NCBI GenBank assembly: GCA_034509425.1
Contig: JAVTVJ010000376.1
Location: forward strand, 124,001 to 188,000
DNA: 64,000 bases
From: Eopsaltria australis
Taxonomy: Eukaryota > Chordata > Aves > Passeriformes > Petroicidae
Direction of reading: 5' to 3'
Shown piece after piece: positions 10,395-25,500 of the stretch (the first letter of the stretch is position 1; every line of letters begins with the position of its first letter). Both the position numbers and the translations under genes were made by a program. The notes under the pieces were generated by a model. It saw nothing but the letters and a program-made list of their open reading frames with translations, ran no database searches and had not been told where the DNA came from.

Positions 10395-10557
10395 ATGGTG
10401 GATGTTGATGTTTGTGCGGGTGCAGATAGTACCAGAAGAAAAATGGATGCTCTGACAGATAGTGCAGTTGACATTGTCCCTTTGGAGCTCTATGATTCAG
10501 CCAGAGCAAAAATAGCTGCTAATCTACAATGGATCTGTGCTAAAGCCTACGGAATAG
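10395..10557 (+). CDS. CAMSAP1: CAMSAP1 coding exon 1
   Basis: It begins right at the acceptor with the start codon ATGGTGGAT and encodes residues 1-54, including PLELYDSARAKIAANLQW. It ends in phase 1 at a consensus donor (GTAAGA, 10558). The first few residues vary between species and the rest is well conserved. Confidence 0.93.
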
Positions 10558-13500
10558 GTAAGATCACCTCTATCAAGAAGTCATTCTTGATTTTGTTCTT
10601 GCTTTTTCCGTCTCCCCTGCTGTTCCAGGAGTAATTAAATTTGGCTTTGTTTTAAATATCAATAATATGGCAGCCTGTTCTCTTGCAATACTGTATCTTT
10701 GCTGGTACCTTAAACAGGAATAACGGGACTGTAGGAGATGCCCTGAATCAGCAAACCTAATGGTGAACGCTCCCAGATGGTGCTTGGCAAGAATTGCCTG
10801 CCTCAAAATGTTTAAATCCTTGCTTTAGCTAAGCAGACTTTGTTCCACTGAGCTGTATGTCACTGCTTGCAGGCCCCAAGTCCCTCCAGGCTTTAGGTTC
10901 TTCCTCGTCTGGGCATCTTGGCCAGCAGATGCTGAGGCCTTGACACCCTTTGTATGCTCAGTTAAGTCTTCTTTTTTCCTGTCAGCTTGTGGTTTTACAT
11001 TCAAAATGATAAAAAAAATTAATCCATTTATGTTCAGCAGCATTTTTCTTTTATGCAGAGAAATGTTGAATGAGCAGGTGTAGTTTGGGCGCTGTGACAT
11101 TAAAGAGCAGGTTGTAGGTGATAGAGGAGTTCTTCCTTTCCTCACATTGTCATAAACTTTTACTGTCAAACGTGGAAAAATAAATATTCCTGGAGTGTAT
11201 TTGTGCAGTGTTTCCCTGGCAGCTATTGAAATTAGCTTTTTTTCTTTTGTTTTTGAACTAGATCTGTCTCGATGTACAAGGTACATCTGGAGTTTAAGTA
11301 GCTTCATGATGAAGAAATAGGATGCAATACTAGTGGGTTTGTTTTATCCAGAACAAAAGGTGTAATAAAAACATGTATAGAGTCTTGTTTTGGAAAATGA
11401 GGTGGCCCTGTTAATCTAAGTCTAATTCTCCAAACTCATAATATGCTTAATGGATTAGCACTGGCTTACTTGGTGACAAGGCTGAAGAAAAGTGGTCCAC
11501 TCCTGCCATTAAATATTAATCCTTGCTGCGATATTTTTCTAAATTATTTCCCTTTTTAAACATTTCCAGCCCTGTCAGTGTCCCCCTCATCTTGATGACT
11601 GTGGGCAAAAGAAAATCATGGGGTTTACAGTGTTTGATACGTTTTGTTACGAGCAACAAGAGGCAGCAAAACCCCACGGCTCAGATGACGTCTGAAAATG
11701 TGGGAATTTGGGGAGGCTGTCATTGATAACTGCAAAGAACAGAACAGGCACTTCCTGGTGTAAATATTTCTCAGTTACTGGAATTGTTTGTAACGTTTCC
11801 TGAAACTTTTTAGCGATCCATGATATAAAATGGCCTTTCCAGAGCTGGGGATGCACTGTTTATGCTGTGACTTTGTTTCGGAGGAAAGCCGATCCTAAAC
11901 GGGAAGGGACTGGCACAGGTCCTACGCTGCAGAGAGAGCTCGGTGGCCTCGTGCTGCTGGGTGGTGTCTGCTCCAGCACTCAGGGCTGTGTCTGAACCTC
12001 TTGGACCAGTTAATTGCTTAATGGCAAGTCTGTTTATGCTCCTGACAACGCAGGTTGTAAAAGTATTTGGCTTTCCTGTGACTAAAAGCTAAAAAGAAAC
12101 AGCTTTTCCCATGGCAGAGCTGTGATCTCTGGCTGCAGCAGCCTCTGCCAGTTTTTCTCCTTGCATTTAGGCTTGATCACATTACAAATAACAGAACTCA
12201 AATGCCACAAACAATAGGAAAAGTAATTTTTTTTCCCCCAGTGAGTGAGGATTGGTGTCCGTGTGTGTCTTTGCAGGACTATGGCCCGTGAAAATGTAGT
12301 TTGATTTTTGAAATGGCTCCTGCAAGTCGCTGTCACATGTTAGCCATTACTGCTGGAATAGCATTGCACAATCCCTAGAAATTTATAAGCCTCTTTAATT
12401 CATAGAGAGATGGGTTTAAGAAGGTTTCCTGTGTGATTATAATTTTGAATAATGCTTGAATTTAACACGTTACTTGTCACCTCTCGGGGTTGTGGTTTAG
12501 TTTTAAGATATTGGATGTTGTTCAGTGAGTCTTGGGCAGCTACAGTCAATTGTGATTTTATTATATAAAATCTCTCTATGCAGATTAAAGGGTTTGAGGA
12601 CTTTTTTATTATTTTAGACTTATTTCTAGTTAATTTGGTAAAAAAAAAAAGCTTCTCTGTTTGTAATACTAAAACACTTCTGCACTGAAGTAAATCTTAC
12701 CAGGTTCCCATAGCTGCCTTCAAGTGAATGAGTATTTTTCTGAAATGCTAGATTTGGATTTGATTTCTGAATTGACATAATTTTGTGCCTAATCTATCAA
12801 ATTCTGGTGCATTTCATTTTCATCTGGGTAAGGCTGAGTTGTGGTGAAGAGTGAAAAGGATCAAAACCAGGAATTTGATGCTGGTGTAGACTGTTACTGG
12901 AAGTCATTCACCACTGCAGGTTCTACCTGCAATTGTGTTCTCTCTTTGCTGTTAAAGGATGTTTGAATTCTCCACTTCTAAGCTGGCATTTAAATAGGAA
13001 AATTCTTCATCCTTTGTTTTTTTTTTCCTCAAGGCCAAATCACTGGGAGCATGCATGACAAATAATTTAAAGTCCTAGTTTGGGCTTTGTTTTATTTGAT
13101 GACGCAAGATGATGCAGTCCTCCCTTTTTTTTTTTTTTTTTTTTTTTTTCCTTTTTCTCCCCCCTTCTGGCCATGAAAAGAGAATTTTGATAGCCAAACA
13201 ACTGAGCAGCTACACAAACACTCCAAGACAACATCTCTTCTTGCTCAGGAATTGGGCTGGATGCTTTGTTCCTGGAAACCTGCAGTTCCTGGCTGTGGTG
13301 GATGCCTGGCTGGCACAGATGGGCTCCAGAGGGAGGTCCTACAACTGTTTGTGTGCATTCCAGAAAGCAGAGGGGAAGGATGTCCTGAAGGAAGGTGTTT
13401 CTCCATTCCCCAGATAAACCTGGCAGTACTGACACGGATCTCTCTCAGTCTGAGCACATCTGGAAACCTTCTGTACCCTGGAAAGATTCTAAGTCCCTTT

Positions 13501-16500
13501 AGCTGAGACAGTGGTTTGAGAAAATGGAAGTTTAATTAGACCAGAATTATCTTTTTTCATCCCTCAAACTTTGATGAGAACCAAACAGCCACTTCAGGGA
13601 ATTCTAAATTCCTGATGTTTAAAGGGTTGAGGAGCAAAGCTGCCATGAGTGTGGGGAGCTTCAGTTCACAGAGGGTGAGCGTGGGAGGGCTGGGCAGGCT
13701 TGGCAAGGCCTCCACGGGGAGATCACTTTTCCACAGTGGTTGGAATGATCCAGATTGCCAAGCAGAGCAGTGGGAAGTGGACCTGGCCCTTCAGCCCTGC
13801 TGGCATCTCAGGCTCTGAGCAGAAAGAACATACTCAGAGTGCTTTTGTTTGGAGCCACCTGGGAAAATAGACGACGACAATGAAAAATTCTGATTTCTCA
13901 TAGATTTAGCGTAGCACTAATTTATGTGTAGAAATGATGTTTTCCATCATCGTGGCCATAATATTAAAATTTAGATATTGAAGGATGTGGAAGTCTCTCA
14001 GTGTTGCAGCTTGCTGTGAGCAGTGGGTTCTTTCCAACCCTTTCCGTAGCAAATGTGGTTGCTTCTGGAAAACTGTGCGAAATTCAGATTTTTCAAAAGG
14101 GATCTGATGGATTTTACTTATTTATCAGGGCTGGGAGCTTTACATAGTTTCCAGACTTAATGCTGACAGTAGCCTGAAACCTTTGGCAAGATGCAGGCAG
14201 GAAAGCCAAGGACTAATGGAATGCATTGGAGGGGAAATGCAGGTTTGCCTTTTTTTGGTCTTTGAGTACTTAAAACTTCCTTGCTAAATAAGGTTTTATA
14301 GCACTGTAATAGCTCCCCACAGTTACCAGTTGGTAGAGGCAGTGTGAGAATGTTTCCTGGGCTAAATTCCCTAAATCCCTGGATTCCCTAAATCCCTGGA
14401 TTCCCTTCTTGTTCTTTTGTCAGCTTTCTTCTCAGGCTGGTAAGAATCCCTTTTAAGAAAGCTGTTGTATTTAACAAATATGAACAGTTAAACATTTGTT
14501 TCTTTAATAGCACCTGTTTCATAAACACTGAGTATTATTGTGCGAAGTTTACAGGGGTGAAGGATTCCATAATTATTATTTTGTCTCCTCTGCTTTATCC
14601 AGGTTTGTGGCTTTATCCTTGATCAAAAGATATGGTAATAAGTGCAGTCACTCTCCCAGCAGTTTGCAAAGCCTTTAGCTTGAGGTTTTCCTGCCTGTTG
14701 TATGTAAATTTTCATGTGTCCTATTACAGATCACTTACAGGGTTTAGAATTCAGTGCTCTAATGAGAACCAACACAAAATATTTATATTCTGGTGGTCTT
14801 AGTGCTGAGAAGGTGCAGTTTGTGCTCAGCTTGCAGGACGTTCATCCGGTGCTGAATAATTCTGGGAACAGATACTGATACCAACGAAATCCTACTCAGA
14901 ATTTGAATAAGCTTCGTGCTGTTTACCAGGACAGCTTGGCTCCCTTTCCATGTGAAACCAGTTCTTCGTGCTTCTGGAGGTAAAATAACATCTGGGGTGT
15001 ATCCACCCCGTCAGTTCAAGGGAGAAGTCCAATTTGTTCAGATTGCTGTATTTTTCTTTATCAAGTCATAATCAGCTGGTTGTCTTTGAACAGGTTTTTG
15101 TAAGTGAGATGATCAAGAAATGCTCCCTCCCCTGAAGCAAGGAGAGCCTGGCAATAATTGTCTCTGTGACAGTTGTTGCAAGTGAAGTTATTTTTGTAAT
15201 CCTCTCAACGATTTTGTACTTGGTGATTTATGCTCAGAACTGACAGTTTTTGAGAGGTTAGAACTCATTGATATCATGGAACAGACCGAAAGAATTGCTG
15301 AATGAAAAATCATAGTGGTTTATTTTTGAGTCCATCATCCTTTACAAAAATAGGCAGTGGAGGTATCTCCTCAATAGGCTCAGCAGGGTGAGAACACTTG
15401 AGAGTTTATGCTGCTGAAACTTGGGAAAAATATGTTATTGCTTTGTTTTTATAAGTGTGGGAAGCAGCAAAAGTGAGCAAAAGAGTAATGTGGTATAAAT
15501 TTACATCAAACTCATGTGGAAGAGATCCAGTCAACTCTGATACTGAGGGTAGGGTGGTAAATTCTTCAACAATTCTTGTTAGAAAATATAGGGCAAACTG
15601 AATTAATGCTGTTCACCTTCACAGAGCTGACTGCAGGTTATGTACTGTTGGTTTTAAGTTACTATAAAACCACTGGTGCCTTTTGAACCCCTCAGTTTGT
15701 CCAAAATTGGCAACTCTAAAACTTGTCTTGAAGTTGATGCGAGCATTTGCCTGGGGAAACCACTCAGAAAATACATCAGGAAAAGCAGGAGGTGTTTGCA
15801 AGCTTTTTAAGAACATAAAGGTGACTTCCTTTGGGAATTAAGGTGGTGTTAGAGGCTTCTTTATAAGCAAAAAATAGGGATATAATTTAATTGGTTTTAG
15901 TTTCCTTTATTTAAACTGCTCAAGCAGAAATTTTTGTAGCTATAGCTTAGGTGTTAATTTCTCAGAAGTTAATTTTTCATCATGATGATTTTTTTTTCCC
16001 AAAATCCAAGCCATAAATGTGTAAAAACTCAAGTTTTAATGACCAGAACTTTCCTAACCTCTAAGTTCATTTATAGGTCACAGAAAAAAAATGTGTTGGA
16101 AAAGATGCTGATAGAAACTGGGACTTGGAAAGCCTGGGACATTTTTCTTCAAAAAGAACATTGGCACATTCTGTAGTGAGGCAAACACAAAACATGTGAC
16201 ATCTCTGGACTTGTCTGATCCATAAAAATTGGGGAGAGAAGGTGTCCATGATACAGGGGCTGCCTGTGTGTCCATGGGGTGTGGTTTAAATCAGCCTTGG
16301 GTTAACTCTGGGGCTGTGGAGTTGTTCTGAAAGGGACAACAAATTCCTGAGATTTCTGGCAGTGAGGGAATTTTGTCATTTTTAATGGGGAGTGGGGGTG
16401 GAGAATGAGCAGCCCTGGGTGCTGCAGGTGTTTTCTGTGCATTGTGCTACAGGTAAGGATAATTCCCAGGTGTGAAAGGTAAGATCAGTGTCTTCAGTTG

Positions 16501-19500
16501 CACTTTCACATGCAGATTTCAAATATTGAAGACACCTCTCAATTAAAGGCCTTTTTTGTCTGTCCTGTGTTACCCCTTTTGAGACAACTGCACTGAGCAC
16601 AGAACAGCAATTCTATTTGGAAGTTTCTCAACTCAGAACTATACACTTAATTAGCATCCTGTTTGCCTTGCAGGTTTTCCTGTCATTTATTTCTCGTTAA
16701 TTTGTGCCTGCCATTATGTCCAGCGTGAAATAAATTTGAATTAAACAGTAGAGTTAATATTGCCACTCCTGAGCTTTGATGTGGTTTTTATATCTTAATT
16801 TTTTTTTGTGGATCTTTAGTCAGGACATAAATCAGCTACAGGACTGTTCCTATGTGTGACAGAAGTGTTCTATGTACTAATGTAAAAAATTAATCTGGGC
16901 AAGTGTTTCCAGTGAAATAAGTTGCAATTATGAGAGGATTAATGGTGATGAATAACTTCCTGTGATAGTCTTCAAATTATTAATCCTGGTACTAAAAGTT
17001 ATTCCCACCCAGCCCTACCCTTAATCCTGGTCAATCCAAATCCATTCAGTCCTGAAGTAGTTATATGGAGATCAGAAACATGAAATTAGAGGGTTCTTCA
17101 GTATAAAAGAAAAAGATTGCAGCTTTCTTGACTGGACTTTCAGATTGAATGACAAGATACAAGCTGGGGTTTTTTTCCTGTTTTTTTCTTTGTGTATTTT
17201 GAGTTGTTTGTTTGGGGTTTTTTTTTTACCATATTGATTTCTGCGACATGGAATCTCCTCACTAAGGACTAGATCCATTTAGTGCTAGAAGAGGCTTTTA
17301 AAAATCATTGGAATGGAGCTGGTTTAATCAGAAATTGATGTGGGAGGGCTGCCTGGCCCTGTCACCCCTGTCATGCGGGAGGCTCAGCACCGTGGCCTCT
17401 CCTGTGTTAATAATCTGTGCAAAGACCCCAATCCTATAGATTGGATCCCTCCTGGGCGTGTTAGTGCTGCACAAAAATCTTTTTGCTGGCTGTGGTTACA
17501 GTCTATAAAATAATCACAGTCTCTCTACCTTGTGGAGAAGGAAAATCCTGAGGAACATCCGACCTGGGGGGCAGGAGATGTCCTGGAGGGATTTCAGGGC
17601 TCTTTGTCCTCCTTGCAGCCCAATTCCAGGCAGTCACCTCAGTTCCCCAGCAGGACCTGAGAGCTGGTGGAGAGCAGGTCTTGGCACTAAACCCCTCATC
17701 CGAGTGCTTCAGATTTCAGACTTTTAGAATTTGCTTTCTTTTTGTCGTTATTTCTTAACTTGGAGTGGTGCTAATGCTGTGCCAGAGATGTACAACTTCA
17801 TGGATGTTTTATGAGCTTGTATTATTTCCTTTCACAAATAATTCTGGTACAAAGCAACGTGGCTTTGGTTGTTAGAGGTGTAGCTGCTTGTAAGGAGCTA
17901 AAATGTTGAATTATACTGAATCCAGCTGCTGTGCATTTGGATTTTTGGATCTTTCCTCAGTCTTTAGAAATGGAAGCTGGAGTTCTTTATCTGGAAATGG
18001 AAATGGCCATTAGATGGAACGAGCTTTGAACAGCCTTTGATTTTAGGTCAGGTTGACTAATGTTAAGAAGATTAAAAATAGCTGAATTTATTATGTATTT
18101 CTCTAGAAATGGACACCCACGTTAAGAAATGGTTCTTAGGTGGTGCCAGTGGGGTTCCTTGTGTCTCTTCCAACCATCTTCAGTAAAAAGTGACATTCAA
18201 TGTCACAGAAAGGAAAAAATAATTATCTTCATTTAAAAAACTTCAGCAAGCTCCTATTTGGAAAAAGAGAGCCAGCACTGTCTGACAAGCAGGAGCTGTT
18301 AGACAGCACTGATTTGCTACATATTTTTATTTAAGTGAGATGTACTTGTGGCTCATGCAATAACACTCTGTCTCCATTCCTCTTCTTTATGAACAGCAAG
18401 TGCTCTGCAGTGTACAAATATTGTGTGGTTTATTTTGCAGCTCAAAGATACGGGCAGGAGTTTCTTGGAATGGGAAAATTTAATTATTCTGGAAATGAGC
18501 TGAATGAAAAGTAAATATGCTGCCAAATTAATAGTTCTTTAAAGTGTAGATGTGTATGTTTAAAATGAACTGTTTAAGTGGCTTTGGGGAAAGATATTCA
18601 GAGTGGCTGGATAGCATTAGATAGAATTTTATGTTTGAAATTTAGGAAATGTCAGGCTTCTGTGAAGACAATACACTTGAGGCTAGAAAATGTTTTTCTT
18701 GGAGTTGCAGACTCTCATTATTCCTGCTTGGTTGTTATAAAGATCAATAGCTTCCAGGCTGATTACCCAGTGTGAGGAGAAGCTTTTATTTTGGGATATA
18801 GAGCAAGGGATGGATTTGAGATGTCTTGGACATATTTAGAGTGATTGGAATATTGTTGTTAGTGCCTTTGTGTCCTGCCAGCTCTGAACTGTGCTGGGGA
18901 TCAGTGAAAATGTGTTTATGGCTGGTGGTGTGCAAGGGTGAGGCCTTCTGTGCTGCTAATTTTAACTTCTTCTAAATCACCACACTCAGCCTGATAAAAT
19001 CCTAACACAACTTGTGGAAATTGGGCAAAAGAAGTTCATTTTTAGACTTGGTTTAAAGTTCCTGCTTAATCCAAGTGCAGCGATTTTGCCTCCTAAGCTT
19101 GAATCATTTAAAGGCTGAAAGCTGCAATAGTTTGATTCAATGCTCTTGACAAAAAATAAATAATGAGGTCACTGGTTGGTTTGTAAAATGTTCAAGGCTT
19201 TGGTATTTTGGGCTTGTAGTTCTGAATTACCAAAATTCATCCCAAAAATCGATGGCTTGGTTTTGAGACGGGCCAGCCCCTCTTGGTTACCGAGCCTTGC
19301 AGTTGCCCAGTTGCTCTGCGTTGCTGCTCTGGGATTTTGCTTGGAAGATAAACCTTGGATGAACCTTGCCCATCTGACACCCATTTCAGCCTGAGCACTG
19401 ATAATCCCAAATAAAACACCAACGTCCCTGCCAGTCACCCATCACTTTTGGTGCTGACGTTCTCTCCCGTGTCGCAGACAACGTCCCGGAGGAGCTGAAG

Positions 19501-22500
19501 GACCCGTTCTACATCGATCAGTACGAGCAGGAGCACATCAAGCCCCCCGTGATCAAACTGCTGCTCTCCAGCGAGCTCTACTGCCGCGTCTGCAGCCTCA
19601 TCCTCAAGGGGGATCAGGTGGCTGCTCTGCAGGGACACCAGTCCGTGATCCAGGCGCTGTCTCGGAAGGGGATTTACGTCATGGAGAGTGATGATACACC
19701 TGTGTCTGAATCTGATCTGGCCTCTGCACCAATCAAAATGGTTAGCTTAATTAAATCCACCTAATCATCTGCTTTTTATTTAACGCTAGTTAAAAATGGA
19801 GTGAAGAGCTCTTAATTTCTAGGTCGTTAACTTTAGGAATGTTTTATTTTAAATACAGTCAGAACATACCCTTTCTTTAAAAGGGATTTTCCAATTTTTC
19901 CATATTTTCCAATACTCTGTTTCCTTCTTTCAGAGTTCTCATATGGCAATGATTGATGCTCTTATGATGGCCTACACTGTAGAAATGATCAGCATTGAAA
20001 AGGTGGTTGCCAGTGTCAAGCGTTTCTCTACATTCAGTGCCTCAAAAGAACTGCCCTATGATTTGGAGGATGCCATGGTTTTCTGGATTAACAAGGTAAA
20101 ATTTGCTTTGGGAAAAGCCTGCCTGTCTTTTCTTGTCACTTTTAAAAAGGTTCAGATGAGTATCTTCCTTTCTTAGCTGTGCATTTCTATAATCTCTTTC
20201 TACTTTTGCAACTTGTTTTTCTTAGGGATGAACAAAGCTTAAAATTTTAAAATAAAGAGGATGATTAGGAACTAAGTTAGAGAAACTAAATTGAATTCTT
20301 TATTTGCAGACAAACTTCTATGAGGTGTTTTTTTAGTTGGTGGGAGGTTTTTTGAGGTGAAGCACTGTTACATGTTAAATAACAGGATGGACTTAACTCT
20401 GACTAGATGGAACATTTAACAGAAATACTGAAACTTTTCCAAGGGCAGCAGTGAAGTTTCTGTAATCCTTTTGAGTGACAAGAGTCACATTCCAAAAAGA
20501 AAGTGTCCTTGCAAACCCAGGATTGTGATTTCAGCTACTGCTAACAGGGAGTTGGTCCAGAAAACTGCTGTACCATGTTTTTCTAGGAACTTTTTATGTT
20601 TGTAGCATGAATTGACCATTTAGTAACAGGAGGAAGAAGGACCCTTGTAGGAACATATCCAGATGTATTTTAATTCATTTTCCATGCTGTGCCCTTTTAG
20701 GTGAACCTTAAAATGAGAGAGATAACAGAGAAAGAGATTAAATTAAAACAACAACTAATGGAAAGTCCAGGACATCAAAAGGTAAAACAAATCTGTCTTC
20801 AGTTGAGATATTGTGTGTTGATGATTAATGGATTTAAATATCAGTATTTTCTTTGTCAGAGAAGTGTGAGGGCTCCAATCCTCAGAACTGGGATTTTCTG
20901 CATGCAGTTTGTTTTGTCTCTGTGCCTTTCCTTGCCTTTGGAGCCCACTGGTATCTTCTGACTTTCCTTTAAGTTTCAGTAGGATGGAAACAACTTGTGT
21001 TATCTTAAAATGACCTGTATCAACTGTATGTGGGTAAATATGACTCAGCTTTCACAGCACAAAATATATTTTTGATATATTTTGAAAGCCCTTGGGACAT
21101 ATTCTCTTTGCATGGGTTATTTGTCTAATGTGTATTTAGGGATTTATCCAGGTTCTGTCCAGTAAAGGATACTCTTGGCATTCAAATGTTTTATGTGTGT
21201 GTTTGTAGTTTTTTCCAGCTTTTTCCCTTGAAATTATATCACAATGCACTAATATTGCAAAATATAGCACACTTTCATTTCTGGAGAATGTCAAATAGGT
21301 CTTTCTCCTACAGAATGTCTATCTGAGCTCCCAATTTATGATTTTATAAGGCCTAAAGATTAATTATAAAAAACATAATCTTTCCTCAAATTGGCATTGC
21401 TGGGCAAAGGGCTCTTAGTGTGACACATGAACAAGGCACAGTTGTTTAATTCTCATGTTAGTGGCAACAGTTTTTTATGTGCCTTTTATGGAAAATAATA
21501 CCCTTCAGAGCAAACAAAAAAGCAATTTATAAGTTTAATTTACAAGTTGATGTGTGGTCTAAAGGATCTCTTGAATTATTTGACCCTATTGGCTTTTGGG
21601 TCTCATTTTAGACTCTTTAAATCTGAATTTCTAGGCTCCAAGGCCTCTGAAATATGAAAGTGTTTATTGCTGAAGTGCATTTTAGTATTACTGCTTTTAA
21701 CTTGCATTGCTGATGTTCCTTTCCTATTCCTACGTTCCTTTCCTTGCTTCCTGAGCAGTCTCCTTCCAAATGGTATTGGAAATTAGTACCTGTAAGTGAA
21801 CTACTTTTACACCAGTTGTCATCCACAAAACCATGGCTTTTTAAACTCCCTCAGAGTGTTTGCTTCCATTCCAATGCTTCTCAGCTGCTCTTTGACAAAC
21901 ACCTGTGTGAGCTTTTGGGTCATCAGACTTCCTTTCCATGCCGTGCTTTCTGCATACTGTACAGCATCCAGCATACTCACTCTGCAGCATCTCAAAATTG
22001 CTTCCACACTGCAGGAGCGAGGGAGGGAGGTGGAGTAGCAATAAAATAAATAGAAAAGGAGCAGTTGAAATGGTTGCATTTGCTGGGTTTTGTTGTAAGC
22101 AGGAGCTGGTGACAGCACTGAGGTGAGAGAAAAGCTGGGCGGCTTAAACGGCTGCCTAATCTTGGAATCCATAGTTAAGAGACTCAGATGTTTGTGCTTA
22201 AATAATGCTCTTACCCTGCTCCTGCACCTGCTCTGGTGCAGGTTTGTAAATCTGTCAGAGCCACAGCACTGCTGGTCACTGAGCTGGGGTAGGAGCTTGG
22301 CCAGACCAGTTTGGATCTGGTGTGGCACGTGCTGGGATTGCCTGCTCAGTTAAGGAGCCTGGAGCTGGCACAGTGGGAGGGAAGGCAGTTTGCTCATTGG
22401 AACAAAATGCTGATTTTTATTTGTGCTGAAGTGTGGAATTGGAATATCAATTCCATTATATATTTAAAAAGAAAACCAAACAGAAAAAGCCAACAAAATT

Positions 22501-25500
22501 GTGCTTCTAGAAATCCTGCTTTCTTTTGTCTGAGTTTTCTGGGTTTATTTCAACTTGCAGAGATTTTCCGTTGTTCCTTTGCTTTCCTTGGCTTTGATGC
22601 CCTTTCTCCTGCCCTTGCCAGGAGCTGGTGTTACTCATTTTCTCTCTGGGAAGATGAGCTGTTTTCTCAGTTGTTAATTCCAAAGGGCAGAGCACTTGGA
22701 AAAGGCAGGTGTGATCAGGCAGCCTCCCCATGATCTCTCTGCCTTCCCACAGAGAGCTCAGTCCCACTGCAGCCTCCCTAATCCTTTGTTTGTTTGAACC
22801 AAATCTGTGGGCTGGACTAAAAACTTTAAATATCTGAAATAAAAGGAAGGAGTAAACAAAGGTTGTCTCACTTCTAGTCCACTGAGATTTTAATGTTTTA
22901 CTGGCAGATTTTGCAGTCTCCAAAGTTGTCAGATTCTGTCAATTCTGTGATTTTTATTATTTTGTGGTTTTTTGTTTGGTTAGGGCTTTTTTTAATACAG
23001 AATTATCTCTATTTCAGTAGCACCATTTCTGCAATTATTGCATATAAATGTCATTCATTGTATGTATGGGCAGGAGGGTTCCAAACCACAACACTCAGCT
23101 TAGAAACTAAGGAAGAATTCAGATGTTTCAGTGTAAAAGACTGAATGGTTAACAGAATAATAGTTGGGGAAAAAAAGAAGGAATTAAATTAAGTCCATAA
23201 AAACCCTCTTTGATAAATTTGTGGGGTTTTTCACCAAAGCCAAAAGAAACAAGGAATTTTTACAGATTTTAGTTCTTGGTATTGACTGTCCTTGGTTTAA
23301 AATCCATTTAAGCCTATTGTAAAGGAAATATTTGTACCTACTTTAACTACAGGAGGAATTAAAGTTTAAAAAGAATTTCTAAAGGGTTTTTTTTTTTAAT
23401 ATGCTTACTTTAAGTGGATAAATGCTGACCCTTTCAAGCTAACCAGTTCACCTTGGTGTGCCCACTTCTTTTATCAGACTTAACGACCACATTTCCAGTG
23501 CATAATGGATGTTGCTGATGCCTTTGATTTGTTTCTTGTTTGAATAATCACCATCCTATATCTCACTATTTCTCTTTGTGTAAGCCTGATCTGATGCATG
23601 CCCTGTCACACTGCATGCTGGAACCAGTGGAATATGCTCGTGTGGTACAGTATGATTCCCATTCCATTACACCTTCGTGGAGAGCTCCAGGCTGGGGAAA
23701 AACCCAATTTGCACCTGGTAAAAGGACAGGAAAAATAGCATTAGCATGCAGAGATTAGCTTTGAGTTCCTTGGGAAACTTGGCATGTGCAAAATAAAGAG
23801 AAGAAACCGGTTCTCATTGCTCCAAGTGATCTTCATTGCTCTGAACAGATTTTTTCACAGCCTGTGCCATCCTGAATTGACACCTAGGAGTGTATGTGTG
23901 TGTGTGTGTGTGTGTGTGTAGAGCTTTCCCAGGCTGGCTTGGGAAGTGTAGGATGCTCTTGGTAAAACCCAGCTTTCCCCTGATGAGTCAATCTGTGACT
24001 GGTGTGTGTGCAGAGCAGATGAGATTCTCTTCAATCCCAGTGCTGTCAATGCCCTGAGGTGTCCAAGGGATGTTTGCCCAGCACTGCCAGGTGTTTCTGC
24101 CAGGCCCTGCAGTGCATTCTGCTTTTGCTTTCCCACCTGCTTTGCTGCTCAGTTTAGACACAGCCTCCCATAGTGTGTGGATGCTCAGGAAACAGCAACC
24201 CTGGAACTTGCAAAACTTGCAAGAAGCAATGCCAAGATTTGTTCTTCAGCTGACTGGCTTTGGCAGCTCCAAATTCCCGGAGGGCTGCGGGGTGGTTTGC
24301 ACCAGAGCTTGGTTTTGATCTGTAGTAAATCAAGGAGAGGTTTGCTGGGGATGTCAAGGCCTCCTCCTCTCTGACTATTTTGGAAAAGGCCATGTTTTTT
24401 ATTTTTGCACCACACCTGAAGTGCCATGTTCTGATTGTCTCTGAGAGAACTTTGCTGTCTGTGGACACGACAGCAAATCCGTGGATGTGGGTAAGGTATG
24501 AGGGCTCACCAACCCATCAGAATTATTTCTGCTTTGTTTTGTTTTTCCCAAGCTTTAAGTGTTTTCATGTAGTTCCCCACGTCTCTTTCTTTGGATCTGC
24601 TGCATTCATGCATCTGTGTGGAAGGATTTTGAGTTAAATTGTTTCTAATAAGTTAAAATGTGTGAATGAAGCGAGGAATCCGGCAGCACAGATTGCTCCT
24701 GGGCATGAGGAGACTGAATGGCAGATGAGCAGCCTGCTCTAGTGGAAGTTTCCCTGCCCGTGGCTGGAGGTTGGATTAGATGACCTTTAAGGTCCTTTCC
24801 AACCCAAACCATTCTAGGATTAAAAAGGCAAACACCATTTCCTTCAGAATTGGCTTCCACGGGGAGAAAAGCACAATTTTCTCAGGGGCAGAATGCCAGA
24901 AAGGATCCACCGAAAAGAGTTTGCAATGCTTAACACAGACTCCTTTTTCTTTGCTTTTTTGGGTTTTTTTAAAATTTTTCTTGGACTTTTTGCCTCTCTA
25001 GCATTGTGTGAACCCTTGTTTTGTCTCTGTAGGTGCGTTACAGAAGGGACCACCTCTCCAGCAGGCAGTTACCCTACTTCCCTGTGCTGGAAGATCTGAT
25101 GAAGGATGGTAGCGATGGTGCTGCTCTTCTAGCTGTGATTCACTATTATTGTCCAGAGCAAATGAAACTGGATGGTATGTAATAAAGGTTTTGAGGGAAA
25201 ATAAAAAAAAAGGAATCAAAGGCTTCAGGCTTTGAAAGCTGAACTAGAAATAGGTGAGAAATTAAAAATGCAGCACTTCTAACAGGACTGTGGCAAGGTG
25301 GAGGCAGGTCACATGTGGAATCTGCATTTTAAAGATAATCTCTCTTGGATCTTGTTTTTTTTATTTACTGTGTTTAGAAGACTGTGTTCCATATGTTATG
25401 AGCTACAAAAGAATCCTTTCTTTTGCGGATTTAGATGATGTGGCTTTCTTTGCTCAAATAACTGAGCTTGGTTTCAATACCATAAAAAAGGAGTGCATGT

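Larger units (their letters stand above)
20782..25032 (+). other. CAMSAP1: CAMSAP1 intron 4 (4.25 kb)
   Basis: Contains a (TG)n microsatellite and a CR1 tail, listed separately. No other feature was recognised. Confidence 0.85.

Noticed and set aside
13150..13520. Possible processed retrocopy on the - strand ending in a poly(A) tract
   Set aside because: Apart from the T25 run there is no polyadenylation signal, target-site duplication or recognisable coding sequence.
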